From assembly GCA_902790885.1 (NCBI GenBank), contig CADATR010000102.1, positions 1 through 6,441 of the forward strand: a DNA stretch of 6,441 bases, in the 5' to 3' direction. Positions 6,155 through 6,441 of this stretch are shown one piece after another. A program made the translations under genes and the position numbers. Below the pieces are notes generated by a model, which was not told the DNA's origin, made no database searches, and worked only from the letters and a program-made list of their open reading frames with translations. The stretch comes from an uncultured Eubacteriales bacterium (GTDB lineage: Bacteria; Bacillota_A; Clostridia; Peptostreptococcales; Anaerovoracaceae). Every line of letters begins with the position of its first letter. Position 1 is the first letter of the stretch.

Positions 6155-6441
6155 ATGAGTTTGAACAGTAAAAATCTGATCAATCGAATACTCGGCTTTT
6201 CGCTGGCAACATGGGTGAACTGTTTGATTACCTTTATATCGACACCTATCGTTACAGCGCTTTTTATTCCGGAAGAACTGGGAAAAGTAAATCTTTTTGT
6301 TACCTGTGCTAATGTGATCACACCGTTTGTGTATATTGGCTTTGACCAGGCATTTGCACGGTTTTATCACGAGCCGCCTTCAAAAAATACAGCGCACTCT
6401 TTAGGCCGCATATGCATGCTGTTCTCTACTTCATTTTTCCT
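6155..6441 (+). CDS. Wzx-like oligosaccharide flippase, N-terminal fragment (runs off right edge)
   Basis: The first 95 codons of a multi-spanning membrane protein, open to the window end. Visible: a short polar start (MSLNSKNLINRI, 1-12), a first helix around 13-36, the loop FIPEELGKVNLF (37-48), a second helix around 49-63, then FDQAFARFYHE (63-73) and a third hydrophobic segment beginning at about 86. The order of helix, PEELG-type loop and D/E-rich F..RFY segment is characteristic of polysaccharide flippases of the MOP superfamily, which move undecaprenyl-diphosphate-linked oligosaccharides across the membrane and are usually 450-500 residues. It starts 41 bp after the GT4 gene on the same strand and fits as the export step of this cluster. 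An O-antigen polymerase is unlikely given the start, but the fragment is short, so the call is firm at superfamily level only. Confidence 0.8.
   Translation, partial: MSLNSKNLINRILGFSLATWVNCLITFISTPIVTALFIPEELGKVNLFVTCANVITPFVYIGFDQAFARFYHEPPSKNTAHSLGRICMLFSTSFF

Overview
The window looks like DNA from a low-to-moderate-GC clostridial Firmicute, possibly Lachnospiraceae or a relative. That placement is an inference from strong AGGAG-type ribosome binding sites, GTG and TTG starts, tightly packed genes and the N-terminal signature of the sugar transferase. It falls into two blocks that do not seem to belong together.

Block 1 (1 to about 1240, minus strand, visibly GC-richer) holds a two-gene unit read right to left. 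First comes an amino-acid/polyamine/organocation (APC) permease that has lost its N-terminal third. After about 90 bp with a perfect 13-bp hairpin comes the first 55 codons of an FGGY carbohydrate kinase, which runs off the left edge. 

Block 2 (about 1240 to 6441, plus strand, more AT-rich) is a surface-glycan operon of five genes with gaps of only 14 to 41 bp. In order: a WbpM/PglF/CapD-type UDP-GlcNAc 4,6-dehydratase lacking its first membrane helices, a DegT-family PLP aminotransferase, a bacterial sugar transferase (PglC-like phosphoglycosyl transferase), a GT4 glycosyltransferase, and the start of a Wzx-like flippase cut by the right edge. The gene order suggests this flow: UDP-GlcNAc is dehydrated to a 4-keto-6-deoxy sugar, aminated at C4, and the sugar phosphate is loaded onto undecaprenyl phosphate. 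GT4 then extends the lipid-linked sugar and the flippase exports it.

The most striking feature is the seam at about 1230-1255. The permease and the dehydratase are back to back, both cut inside conserved sequence, with no intergenic DNA or promoter between them. Each reading frame crosses the seam and soon meets a stop (TAA at 1308-1310 for the permease frame, TAA at 1195-1197 for the dehydratase frame). Base composition and codon use change at the same place. This is best read as a chimeric assembly join or a real rearrangement breakpoint. I see no CRISPR array, tRNA, rRNA, transposase or clearly undescribed system. No stretch over 300 bp is without a gene.
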